A stretch of DNA of 64,000 nucleotides. Source: Acidovorax sp. NCPPB 4044 (lineage in GTDB: Bacteria; Pseudomonadota; Gammaproteobacteria; Burkholderiales; Burkholderiaceae_C). Positions 9,509 to 17,970 of the stretch are shown here, piece after piece. The stretch is taken from assembly GCF_028069655.1 (NCBI RefSeq), contig NZ_JAMCOS010000001.1, positions 402,001-466,000 on the forward strand, written 5' to 3'. A program made the translations under genes and the position numbers. The notes under the pieces are model-generated. The model was not told where the DNA came from. It made no database searches and saw nothing but the letters and a program-made list of their open reading frames with translations. Within the stretch, counting starts at the first letter, position 1. Every line of letters starts with the position of its first letter.

Positions 9509-9789
9509 GGGGTGGTGGAGGCAGGGGACGACGCGGGCGTCGAAGCGGGGGACGAGGGGACAGAGGCGGCGGGCAGGGCAGGCGACGGTGCCAGCACCGG
9601 TGCCGCAATGGGGGCCGGCGTGGGCGCGTCGCGCATCGGATCGAGCGTCTGCGGCAGCGTGGCACGCTGGGTCGCGGCCGGATCGGACGGCAGGTAGAGC
9701 GGACCACGTTGTCCGCAGCCCGTCAGGGCGGCAACCGCACCGGCAGCAAGGACGCACGTGCTGACTAGAATTTGCGAAGCTCTCAACAT
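9505..9789 (-). CDS. lptM: LptM-like small lipoprotein (YifL family)
   Basis: This 94-aa protein has a lipoprotein signal with lipobox LTGC, and the mature part begins [10 protein letters not shown], the hallmark of LptM, which helps the LptDE lipopolysaccharide translocon to mature in the outer membrane. The remainder is a Pro/Ala/Ser-rich tail of low complexity, longer than in E. coli. ATG 9789 is 18 bp from the divergent cyaY start, so the two share a short promoter region. Coupled by a 4-base overlap to lysA. Confidence 0.88.
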   Translation of the reverse strand: MLRASQILVSTCVLAAGAVAALTGCGQRGPLYLPSDPAATQRATLPQTLDPMRDAPTPAPIAAPVLAPSPALPAASVPSSPASTPASSPASTTP

Positions 9790-9807
9790 CCGCAAATTGT
9801 AGAAGTA

Positions 9808-10140
9808 ATGACCGATCAAGAATTCCTGGACCAGGCCGAACAACTGCTGCTGGCGGTGGAGCAGGGCTGCGACCGCATCAACGACACCACCGATGCGGAC
9901 CTCGACGCCCAGCGCTCGGGCGGCATGGTGACCATCGTCTTTTCCAACCGCAGCCAGATCGTCATCAACTGGCAGAAGCCCCTGCACGAGATCTGGATGG
10001 CCGCGCAGTCGGGCGGCTACCACTACCGCTTCGACGGCAGCGCCTGGATGGACACCAAAGGGGCGGGCGAATTCTTTGCGGCGCTGAGCGACAACGCCTC
10101 GCACCAATCGGGCATGCCGCTCGCTTTCGCGGCCGCCTGA
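9808..10140 (+). CDS. cyaY: Frataxin-like iron-sulfur assembly protein CyaY
   Basis: The 110-aa product matches bacterial frataxin, which binds iron and modulates the IscS/IscU iron-sulfur cluster machinery in the cytoplasm. Acidic residues are concentrated in the first helix ([15 protein letters not shown] onward), and the beta-sheet carries the conserved [19 protein letters not shown] region. ATG 9808 gives the family length; an in-frame start at 9772 would run into the divergent lptM start. It is divergent from lptM-lysA and convergent with mrcA. Confidence 0.95.
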   Translation: MTDQEFLDQAEQLLLAVEQGCDRINDTTDADLDAQRSGGMVTIVFSNRSQIVINWQKPLHEIWMAAQSGGYHYRFDGSAWMDTKGAGEFFAALSDNASHQSGMPLAFAAA

Positions 10141-10156
10141 TCCGGATCGCCCCAAG

Positions 10157-10190
10157 AAAAAAGGCACCGCGGCGGGCGCCGCAGTGCCTT
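10157..10190 (-). terminator. Intrinsic terminator of mrcA
   Basis: On the minus strand AAGGCACTGCGGCG can fold on CGCCGCGGTGCCTT with one mismatch, and the hairpin is followed by six T. It lies 35 bp past the mrcA stop, in the gap between the convergent cyaY and mrcA genes. Confidence 0.75.
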
Positions 10191-10224
10191 CGGATCGCCA
10201 CCCCCGGCGGGGGGGGCAGCGAGG

Positions 10225-12615
10225 TCAGTTGCGGAAGAGGTCCAGGATGCGGTTGCGCTCTTCCACGGGCGGCGGCGCCTGCGGCGCGGCGCCCGGCACC
10301 GCTGCCGGATGGTCTTCCATGCCGACGCTGGCCACCCCGGCATTGCGCGCGTATTCCTCGTAGAACCACTCGCCGCCCACGTTCACCACGCCGGGCGGCA
10401 CGGTGGGTTCGGCCACGGGCACGCCCTTCAGCGCGCGTTCCATGAAGCTGATCCAGATCGGCAGGCTGAGGCCGCCCCCGGTTTCGCGGCTGCCGAGGTT
10501 GCGCGGCGTGTCGTAGCCGATCCACGTCACGGCCGCGACGGTGGGCTGGAAGCCCGCGAACCAGGCATCCACGGCATCGTTGGTGGTGCCGGTCTTGCCG
10601 TAGATATCGGGGCGCTTGAGCGTCGCCTGGGCGCGCGCCGCCGTGCCAGAGCGTGTCACTTCCTGCAGCAGGCTGTTCATCACGAAGGCGTTGCGCGGCT
10701 CGATGGCCCGCGCGTTGTCGGCCGTGGCGGGCGGCTGGAAGTCCGACAGGATCCGGCCCTTGTGGTCCGTCACGCGGCTGATGAGGTACGGATTCACGCG
10801 GTATCCGCCATTGGCGAACACCGAATAGGCCGACACCATCTGCATCGGCGTCACCGACCCGGCTCCGAGCGCCATCGTGAGGTAGGCCGGGTGCTTGTCC
10901 GCGTCGAAGCCGAACTTCGTGATCCATTCCTGCCCCGTCTTCGGTCCCACCGCCTGCAGGATGCGAATGGACACGACGTTCTTCGACTTGGCGAGCGCGG
11001 TGCGCAGCGTCATCGGGCCGTCGTACTTGCCGTCGTAGTTCTTGGGCTCCCACGGCTGGCCGCCCGTCGTGCCGGCGCTGAAGAAGAGCGGGGCATCGTT
11101 CACCACCGTGGCCGGGGTGAAGCCCTTCTCGAGCGCCGCGGAGTAGATGAACGGCTTGAAGCTCGAACCCGGCTGGCGCCAGGCCTGGGTGACGTGGTTG
11201 AACTTGTTCTTGTCGAAATCGAAGCCGCCCACCAGCGCCTTGACGGCACCCGAGCGCGGATCGACGGCCACGAAGGCGCCTTCGACTTCCGGCAACTGGG
11301 TGATGTCCCAGGTCTTCTTGGGCGTCTGGATGATGCGGATCACCGCACCGCGCCGGATCTTGATGTTGGGCGGGGCCTTGTCGCTGAGGCCGGACTGCGC
11401 GGGCTTCAGGCCGTCGCCCGTGATCTCGATGGGCTCGCCATTGGCGCGCGCCGCCACGATCTTCTTGGGCGTCGCCTCCAGCACCACGGCCGACAGCACA
11501 TCGCCGTTGTCCGGATGGGCGGCCAGGGTGTCGTCGATCACGTCCTCGGCTTCCTGGGCATTGGTGGGCAGGGCGACGAACTTCTCGGGGCCGCGGTAGT
11601 GCTGGCGGCGCTCGTAATCCATGATGCCCTTGCGCAGGGCCTGGTAGGCGGCTTCCTGGTCCCCTGCATTCAGCGTGGTGTAGACATTCAGGCCGCGGGT
11701 GTAGGCATCGTTTCCGTACTGCGCGAAGATCAGCTGGCGCGCCATTTCGGCCACGTACTCCGCATGGATGCGGGTGTTGTCCGGGCCGCCCGGGCGGATT
11801 TTCAGGTCTTCCTGCTTGGCGGCGGCGGCTTCTTCCGCGGTGATGAATCCGTTTTCGACCATGCGGTCGATGATGTAGAGCTGCCGTACCCGGGCCCGCT
11901 TGGGGTTGCTGATCGGGTTGTAGGCCGAAGGGGCCTTGGGCAGGCCCGCCAGCATGGCGGCTTCTGCAATGCTGATGGATTTCAGCGGCTTGCCGAAATA
12001 AGCTTCGGACGCGGCGGCAAAACCATATGCCCTATTTCCCAGATAAATCTGGTTCATGTAAATCTCGAGAATCTGATTCTTGGTCAACAGATGCTCGAGT
12101 TTGAATGTTAGTAATATTTCGTAAATCTTTCGCGTAATTGTTTTCTCCGACGAAAGATAAACATTGCGAGCCACCTGCATCGTGATAGTGGAAGCACCCT
12201 GGCTTTTCACCCGGCCCAGGTTTGCGAGAGCCGCCCGCACCATGCCCTTGTAATCCACGCCCCCGTGCTGGAAGAACCGCGCGTCCTCGATGGCCAGCAC
12301 GGCATTGGTCATGACCTTCGGGATTTCCTGGATGGGCGTCAGGTTGCGGCGCTCCTCGCCGAATTCGCCCAGCAGGGCGCCTTCCACGGAATACACCCGC
12401 AAAGGCAGCTTGGGCCGGTAATCGGCGAGGTCCGAGATGTCCGGCAGGTTGGGATACGCCACTGCGAGCGCAACGGCGATGGCCAGGCCCAGGCCCAGCG
12501 CTCCTGCAGCGGCGATCCCGAACAGCCAGGCAAAGCTCTTGATCAGCCAGCGAAGCCACGTCGGCCGGGAGGGGGTGGCCCGCGGCGCGGTCTTGTCGGG
12601 AGGGGAGGGTGGCAT
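10225..12615 (-). CDS. mrcA: Penicillin-binding protein 1A, bifunctional transglycosylase/transpeptidase
   Basis: This 796-aa class A penicillin-binding protein polymerises and cross-links peptidoglycan. It has one N-terminal membrane anchor (about residues 27-55), then a GT51 domain with EDARFFQHGGVD (catalytic Glu) and KSQGASTITMQVARN. The transpeptidase domain has SSFKPF (the SxxK serine), SKN and KTGTTNDAVDAW. A stretch of about 150 bp at 12025-12175 is markedly A/T-rich and uses codons otherwise rare in this window, although the protein there keeps the normal GT51 sequence. Divergent from pilM, the standard neighbour in Proteobacteria. Confidence 0.96.
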   Translation of the reverse strand: MPPSPPDKTAPRATPSRPTWLRWLIKSFAWLFGIAAAGALGLGLAIAVALAVAYPNLPDISDLADYRPKLPLRVYSVEGALLGEFGEERRNLTPIQEIPKVMTNAVLAIEDARFFQHGGVDYKGMVRAALANLGRVKSQGASTITMQVARNVYLSSEKTITRKIYEILLTFKLEHLLTKNQILEIYMNQIYLGNRAYGFAAASEAYFGKPLKSISIAEAAMLAGLPKAPSAYNPISNPKRARVRQLYIIDRMVENGFITAEEAAAAKQEDLKIRPGGPDNTRIHAEYVAEMARQLIFAQYGNDAYTRGLNVYTTLNAGDQEAAYQALRKGIMDYERRQHYRGPEKFVALPTNAQEAEDVIDDTLAAHPDNGDVLSAVVLEATPKKIVAARANGEPIEITGDGLKPAQSGLSDKAPPNIKIRRGAVIRIIQTPKKTWDITQLPEVEGAFVAVDPRSGAVKALVGGFDFDKNKFNHVTQAWRQPGSSFKPFIYSAALEKGFTPATVVNDAPLFFSAGTTGGQPWEPKNYDGKYDGPMTLRTALAKSKNVVSIRILQAVGPKTGQEWITKFGFDADKHPAYLTMALGAGSVTPMQMVSAYSVFANGGYRVNPYLISRVTDHKGRILSDFQPPATADNARAIEPRNAFVMNSLLQEVTRSGTAARAQATLKRPDIYGKTGTTNDAVDAWFAGFQPTVAAVTWIGYDTPRNLGSRETGGGLSLPIWISFMERALKGVPVAEPTVPPGVVNVGGEWFYEEYARNAGVASVGMEDHPAAVPGAAPQAPPPVEERNRILDLFRN

Positions 12616-12669
12616 ATCGGTCCAGTGGAATCAACCGGGCATTATAAAAAATCGCCCATGGCGCGGCGT

Positions 12670-12695
12670 TTCCGCACGCTTACCGCTGTGCGGAA
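12670..12695. promoter_or_regulatory. Palindrome in the mrcA-pilM divergent promoter region
   Basis: TTCCGCAC (12670-12677) and GTGCGGAA (12688-12695) are perfect inverted repeats 10 bp apart. They lie 55 bp upstream of mrcA and nearly 200 bp upstream of pilM, so they could be an operator or a leader hairpin for mrcA. The remaining 190 bp before pilM is A/T-rich and probably holds the pil operon promoter, but I cannot place its boxes with confidence. Confidence 0.4.
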
Positions 12696-12887
12696 GGGGC
12701 GCGTTTGCGCTCTTGGGCAGCGCCCCTGGATAACCTCTGCGGCCGCCGTGAATTCCGTCTGCTTTTGACAACGCAGCGCTGGTTACAGCGGGGTAAAACA
12801 CTTTGCCGCCCTACAACCTTACTGCTAGCATTCATGTGAAGTGTTAAGTTTTGTTGCGTCAATAAAGCGAGTTACAGGGGGCCAATC

Positions 12888-13967
12888 TTGATCTCTTTGG
12901 GATCTTTGTTCAGTCGCCAGGCTGCGCCACTGCTGGGCATCGACATCAGTTCTTCCAGCGTCAAGCTCGTGGAACTGGGGCGCGACAAGGCAGGGGGGCT
13001 GGTGCTGGAACGTTGCGCTATCGAGCCCCTGGAACGGGGCTGGATCAGCGACGGCAACATCGAGAAGTTCGATGAGGTCGCCGAGGCCTTGCGCCGGCTT
13101 GTGAAGAAAAGCGGCACACGCACGAAGAACGTGGCGCTGGCATTGCCGGCTTCCGCGGTCATCACCAAGCGAATCACCTTGCCGGGCGGCATGTCCGAGC
13201 AGGAACTCGAGGTGCAGGTCGAATCCGAGGCCAACCAGTACATCCCGTTCTCGCTGGACGAGGTGAGCCTGGATTTCTGCGTCATCGGCCCGAGCAAGAA
13301 CGCCCCGGGCGATGTGGATGTGCTCATCGCTGCATCGCGACGCGAGAAGGTGCAGGACCGGCAGGGGTTGGCCGAAGCCGCAGGGCTGAAGCCGGTGGTC
13401 GTCGACATCGAATCGCACGCCTCGCGCCTGGCAGCCGGCCGGCTCATCGAAGCCTTGCCCAACCAGGGCGCGGATGCCCTGGTGGCGTTGTTCGAAGTGG
13501 GGGCCCTAACCACGAGCATGCAGGTCATCCGCAACGACGAAGTCCTGTACGACCGGGACCAGGCGTTCGGCGGTGCACAGCTGACCCAGCTCATCGTCCG
13601 GCAATACGGTTTTTCCGCGGAAGAGGCGGAGAGCAAGAAGCGCAACGGAGACCTGCCCGAGGACTACCAGTCTGCGGTACTGCGGCCGTTCGTGGAAAGC
13701 ATGGCTCAGGAAATCGGGCGGGCATTGCAGTTCTTCTTCACCAGTACACCCTACAACCGGGTGGATCACATCATGCTTGCGGGAGGGTCGGCACCATTGC
13801 CTGGCCTGACGGAGGCGGTCACCCAGCATTCGGGGTGTGCCTGCACGGCCGTCAATCCCTTTGAAGGCATGGAGATCGGAAGTTCCGTCCGTCTCAAGAA
13901 GATGGTGCGTGAAGCGCCGTCCTACCTCACCTCGTGTGGGCTCGCCATGCGGAGGTTCCTCCAGTGA
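12888..13967 (+). CDS. pilM: Type IV pilus inner-membrane platform protein PilM (actin-like)
   Basis: PilM is the cytoplasmic, actin-like ATP-binding protein that docks onto the PilN N-terminus in the pilus alignment complex. The 359-aa product begins MISLGSLFSR and has the phosphate-binding GIDISSSSVKLVEL and the LAGGSAPLPGL motif of the fold. The start is TTG at 12888; the next ATG would remove the actin phosphate-1 loop, so TTG is preferred. It is the first gene of pilMNOPQ, whose members overlap by 4 bases each. Confidence 0.93.
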   Translation: MISLGSLFSRQAAPLLGIDISSSSVKLVELGRDKAGGLVLERCAIEPLERGWISDGNIEKFDEVAEALRRLVKKSGTRTKNVALALPASAVITKRITLPGGMSEQELEVQVESEANQYIPFSLDEVSLDFCVIGPSKNAPGDVDVLIAASRREKVQDRQGLAEAAGLKPVVVDIESHASRLAAGRLIEALPNQGADALVALFEVGALTTSMQVIRNDEVLYDRDQAFGGAQLTQLIVRQYGFSAEEAESKKRNGDLPEDYQSAVLRPFVESMAQEIGRALQFFFTSTPYNRVDHIMLAGGSAPLPGLTEAVTQHSGCACTAVNPFEGMEIGSSVRLKKMVREAPSYLTSCGLAMRRFLQ

Positions 13968-14590
13968 TTCTCATCAACCTGCTGCCCCATCGCGAGGCAG
14001 CCCGAAAGCGCCGGAAGGAAGCCTTCCAGGCGACGATGTTCGCGTCGTTCCTGATCGGCCTTGCCATCGCTGCAGGCATCTACTGGTGGTACCAGATGAT
14101 GATCAGCGAGCAGCAGGGGCGCAACAGCTTCCTGCAGTCCGAGATCAAGGTTCTTGAAAGCCAGATCAAGGAAATCGCCACCATCGAGGAAGAAATCGCC
14201 GCGCTGCGCGCGCGCCAGAAGGCGGTGGAGGATCTCCAGTCCGATCGCAATCTGCCGGTCCACCTTCTGACGGAACTGGTCCAGCAACTGCCGGACGGGG
14301 TCTACATCACCAGCCTCAAGCAGGCGGACCAGGTCATCACCATGCAGGGCATGGCGCAATCGAACGAGCGCGTCTCCGAAATGCTGCGCAACCTGGCCGA
14401 GAACACCCCGTGGTTCTCCAAGCCCGAGCTGGTCGAGATCGTGGCGGCCAACGTGGCATTGACGCCCCGGGACCAGCGCCGTGTGGCTTCGTTCAATTTG
14501 CGCTTCCGCCTCATGCGGACCAGCGAAGCGCAAAAGGCCATGGACGGTGCCAGCGCACCCCACGGCGCACCGCGCGCGGCAGGGGGATGA
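13964..14590 (+). CDS. pilN: Type IV pilus assembly protein PilN
   Basis: This 208-aa bitopic protein begins with the conserved INLLPHRE motif, which PilM binds. One membrane helix follows at about residues 24-45, then a periplasmic coiled coil and a small ferredoxin-like domain that pairs with PilO. The start is GTG 13964, overlapping the pilM stop (GTGA); it is the only position that keeps INLLPHRE at the N-terminus. The C-terminal tail is Ala/Gly-rich. Confidence 0.93.
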   Translation: MILINLLPHREAARKRRKEAFQATMFASFLIGLAIAAGIYWWYQMMISEQQGRNSFLQSEIKVLESQIKEIATIEEEIAALRARQKAVEDLQSDRNLPVHLLTELVQQLPDGVYITSLKQADQVITMQGMAQSNERVSEMLRNLAENTPWFSKPELVEIVAANVALTPRDQRRVASFNLRFRLMRTSEAQKAMDGASAPHGAPRAAGG

Positions 14591-15273
14591 GCATGGCAAG
14601 CAGAAAAAAGACATCCGTTGACTTCGCCGCACTGCAGGGAAATCTGCAGCGGCAATTCCAGAATCTCGACGCCAAGGATCCCTCTCTCTGGCCGCCGGTG
14701 CCCAAGCTGTTGCTGTGCGTGGTGATTGCCGCGGGTGTCGCAGCGTTTCTCTGGTTCTTCAAGATCAGCGAATACCAGGACGAACTGGAGTCCGAGCGCA
14801 GCAAGGAAGTGGCCCTGCGCGAGGATTACCAGAAGAAGCTGACCAAGGCCGTGAGCCTCGATGCGCTCAAGAAGCAGCGCGAGCAGGTGCAGCAGTACGT
14901 GATCCAGCTGGAAAAGCAACTGCCGAGCAAGGCCGAGATGGCCGCGCTGCTGTCCGACATCAACCAGGCGGGCCTTGGCCGCAGCCTGCAGTTCGAGTTG
15001 TTCCGTCCGGGTCAGGTGGTCGCGAGGGATTACTACGCGGAGTTGCCGATTGCCATCCGGGTGACCGGCCGGTACCACGACATCGGAGCGTTCGCATCGG
15101 ATGTCGCCAACCTCTCGCGCATCGTGACGCTGAACAACATCTCGCTGTCGCCGTCTGGCGCCAAGGATGCAGCGGCCGGCACGCTCTCCATGGAGGCCAC
15201 GGCACGGACGTTCCGATATCTCGATCCTGAGGAAATTCAGGCCCAACGCCAAGCTGCCGGAGCGAAGAAATGA
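14587..15273 (+). CDS. pilO: Type IV pilus assembly protein PilO
   Basis: PilO is the inner-membrane partner of PilN; the heterodimer links the cytoplasmic platform to PilP and the secretin. The 228-aa protein has a short cytoplasmic N-terminus, a membrane helix near residues 38-57, a heptad-rich coiled coil (KKLTKAVSLDALKKQREQ region) and a C-terminal domain with FELFRPG. ATG 14587 overlaps the pilN stop; the second ATG at 14593 is also possible and would change only two residues. Confidence 0.92.
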   Translation: MSMASRKKTSVDFAALQGNLQRQFQNLDAKDPSLWPPVPKLLLCVVIAAGVAAFLWFFKISEYQDELESERSKEVALREDYQKKLTKAVSLDALKKQREQVQQYVIQLEKQLPSKAEMAALLSDINQAGLGRSLQFELFRPGQVVARDYYAELPIAIRVTGRYHDIGAFASDVANLSRIVTLNNISLSPSGAKDAAAGTLSMEATARTFRYLDPEEIQAQRQAAGAKK

Positions 15274-15815
15274 AGCGGCATCTTGTGTATGGCTTCGCGA
15301 TGCTGGCTGCGCTGGCGCTCCAGGGCTGCGGCTCGTCGAACGAGGATGAATTGCGCGAATGGATGTCCGGGCTGCGCGCCACGACCAAGCCGCGCATCAC
15401 GCCCCTGAGCGAGCCCAAAAAATTCCAGCCCGAGAACTACAGGGCCGAAGGGGCGACCGATCCCTTCAATCCACTCAAGCTGACCCAGGCCCTGCGACGG
15501 GACTCCGTGCAGGTGGCGGCCAACGCGACATTGATTGCTCCTGAAATGTCGCGCCGCAAGGAACCGCTGGAAGCCTTCCCGCTGGACACCATGTCCATGG
15601 TGGGGAGCCTGAACAAGGGCGGCGCTCTGACGGCGTTGCTGAGGGTGGACAACCTGATCTATCAGGTACGGGCGGGCAATTACCTGGGGCAGAACTACGG
15701 AAAGATCACGCAGATCACCGAGACGGCCATCCAGGTGCGTGAAATTGTTCAGGATGCAACGGGCGACTGGATAGAGCGTCCTGTGACGCTGGATCTCCAA
15801 GAGGGGAAGAAATGA
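15270..15815 (+). CDS. pilP: Type IV pilus lipoprotein PilP
   Basis: The 181-aa product is the inner-membrane lipoprotein that connects PilNO to the secretin PilQ. The signal ends in a lipobox (LQGC, Cys at residue 20). The C-terminal half is the beta-sandwich HR domain, with VGSLNKGG, ALLRVDNLIYQVRAGNYLGQN and the final ERPVTLDLQEGKK. Start and stop both overlap neighbours by 4 bases (pilO and pilQ). Confidence 0.93.
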   Translation: MKRHLVYGFAMLAALALQGCGSSNEDELREWMSGLRATTKPRITPLSEPKKFQPENYRAEGATDPFNPLKLTQALRRDSVQVAANATLIAPEMSRRKEPLEAFPLDTMSMVGSLNKGGALTALLRVDNLIYQVRAGNYLGQNYGKITQITETAIQVREIVQDATGDWIERPVTLDLQEGKK

Positions 15816-17950
15816 TTCAAACGAAATGGTTCGGTTTTCGTTGCCGAGCGGCACTGGTCGCCGCGGCGGCAACGTTGTGCAGCACCTGGGTCCATGCACA
15901 GGCAGCGATCGAGTCCGTGCGCGGCGTCATGCAGGGCGGCACGGAACTCGTGCGCATCGAGCTCTCGCAGCCGCTCAGCACGCTGCCCTCCGGATTCGCC
16001 ATCCAGGCTCCCGCGCGGATCGCGCTCGATTTCCCCAACACCACCAACGGCACCGGCCAGTCCCTCGTCGAGGTGAACCAAGGCAACCTGAAGTCGGTGA
16101 ACATCGTCCAGGCCGGGGACCGTTCGCGCGTGGTGCTCAATCTGAAGCAACCCACTTCCTACAAGGCGGAAATCCAGGGCTCTGCGCTGCTGGTGTCGCT
16201 GGATCCCGCATCCACGGGCACCGTGGCCCAAGCCGTGGCCCCCGTGGCGTTTGCCGAAAGCAGGAACACCGATGTGCTTCCTCTGCGGGACGTGGACTTC
16301 CGGCGTGCCACCGACGGCGCGGGCCGCATCATCGTGGGCCTGGCCAACAACCAGGTGGGCGTCGACCTGCGCAAGCAGGGCAACAACCTGACGGTGGAGT
16401 TCCTCAAGTCCTCCTTGCCCGAAGGGCTGCGCCGCCGCCTGGACGTCACCGATTTCGGTACCCCCGTGCGCATCGTGACCACCGCCCAGCAGGGCGAGCG
16501 TGTCCGCATGACGATCGAGCCGATCGGCGAATGGGAACACAGCGCCTACCAGAGCGACAACCAGTTCGTGGTCGAGGTCCGCCAGAAGAAGGTCGACCTG
16601 AACAAGCTGACGCAAGGCCCTGGTTTCAGCGGTGAAAAGCTTTCGCTGAATTTCCAGAACATCGAAGTGCGGTCCTTGCTGCAGGTGATCGCTGACTTCA
16701 CGAACTTCAACATAGTGACGTCCGATACCGTGACCGGCGCACTGACGCTCCGGCTCAAGGATGTTCCGTGGGACCAGGCCCTGCAGATCATCATGGATGC
16801 CAAGGGCCTGGGCATGCGCAAGTCGGGAACGGTCCTGTGGATCGCGCCCAAGGACGAGATCGATGCCCGGACGAAGAAAGACTACGAAGCCGCGCTGGCC
16901 ATCCAGAGGCTGGAGCCCCTGCGGACCCAGGCCTTCCAGCTGAACTATGCCAAGGCTGCCGACATGCTGACGCAACTGGCCAATACCAGTGCGGGGTCCG
17001 GAACGTCCACGCGATTCCTCTCCGAGCGGGGGAGCGCTATCGCCGAGCCGCGCACCAACCAGCTCTTCGTCACGGACACGCCGAGCAAGCTGGAAGAGGT
17101 TCGCCAGTTGCTGCTCACGCTCGATGTGGCGGTCCGGCAGGTCATGATCGAGGCGCGAATCGTCGAAGCACGTGACACCTTCGGCCGTTCGCTGGGCGTG
17201 CGTCTGGGTGGGGCCGATCTGCGCGCCAACCGCGGCGGAGACGGCGGCTACAGCATCGGCGGAAACAACCGCGTCGCCTTCGGGTCGAGCTATGACAATG
17301 CCGTGGCCTCCAGTGGTGCGGGCGGCACGGTGGCCACCACGGGCAGCAGTTCCAATTTCGTGAATCTGCCTGCTTCGCTTTCCACGGGTGGCAGTTTCGG
17401 CAACTTCGCGCTCACGCTCTTCAATTCCGCAGCCAACCGCTTCCTGACGCTGGAGTTGTCGGCCATGGAGGCCGATGGCCAGGGCAAGGTGGTGTCGAGC
17501 CCGCGCCTGATCACCGCCGACCAGACCAAGGCGCTGATCGAGCAGGGGACCGAGTATCCCTATTCGGTGACGGCTCCGAACGGCGCCACCACGGTTGCAT
17601 TCAAGAAGGCCGTCCTGAAGCTGGAGGTCACGCCCCAGATCACGCCCGAGGGCAACATCATTCTTGACCTGGACGTGAACAAGGACAGCAAGGGTGAAAC
17701 GACGACCCAGGGCGTTGCGATCGATACGAACCATATCAAGACCCAGGTTCTTGTGGAAAATGGCGGCACCGTGGTGATCGGCGGGATTTTCCGGTTGGAA
17801 GAGACCAACCAGGAAAACAAGGTTCCCTTGCTGGGCGATGTCCCCGTGGTTGGGAATCTTTTCAAAAATAGGACCAAGGAATCCACCAAGCGTGAAATGC
17901 TGGTGTTTATCACCCCGAAAGTCATTTCGGACAAAGGTCCAGTTCGTTAA
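15812..17950 (+). CDS. pilQ: Type IV pilus outer-membrane secretin PilQ
   Basis: PilQ forms the outer-membrane channel for the pilus. The 712-aa protein has a signal peptide ending near WVHAQA, N-terminal AMIN domains that bind peptidoglycan, an N0/STN-type domain, and a C-terminal secretin domain. Characteristic segments are LNFQNIEVRSLLQVIADF, VPWDQALQIIMDAKGLG, GTEYPYSVTAPNG and VPLLGDVPVVGNLFKNR. Length and domain order fit beta-proteobacterial PilQ. The gap to the next gene is 20 bp, so transcription probably continues. Confidence 0.96.
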   Translation: MIQTKWFGFRCRAALVAAAATLCSTWVHAQAAIESVRGVMQGGTELVRIELSQPLSTLPSGFAIQAPARIALDFPNTTNGTGQSLVEVNQGNLKSVNIVQAGDRSRVVLNLKQPTSYKAEIQGSALLVSLDPASTGTVAQAVAPVAFAESRNTDVLPLRDVDFRRATDGAGRIIVGLANNQVGVDLRKQGNNLTVEFLKSSLPEGLRRRLDVTDFGTPVRIVTTAQQGERVRMTIEPIGEWEHSAYQSDNQFVVEVRQKKVDLNKLTQGPGFSGEKLSLNFQNIEVRSLLQVIADFTNFNIVTSDTVTGALTLRLKDVPWDQALQIIMDAKGLGMRKSGTVLWIAPKDEIDARTKKDYEAALAIQRLEPLRTQAFQLNYAKAADMLTQLANTSAGSGTSTRFLSERGSAIAEPRTNQLFVTDTPSKLEEVRQLLLTLDVAVRQVMIEARIVEARDTFGRSLGVRLGGADLRANRGGDGGYSIGGNNRVAFGSSYDNAVASSGAGGTVATTGSSSNFVNLPASLSTGGSFGNFALTLFNSAANRFLTLELSAMEADGQGKVVSSPRLITADQTKALIEQGTEYPYSVTAPNGATTVAFKKAVLKLEVTPQITPEGNIILDLDVNKDSKGETTTQGVAIDTNHIKTQVLVENGGTVVIGGIFRLEETNQENKVPLLGDVPVVGNLFKNRTKESTKREMLVFITPKVISDKGPVR

Positions 17951-17970
17951 AAATCAACTTGGGTGACAGA

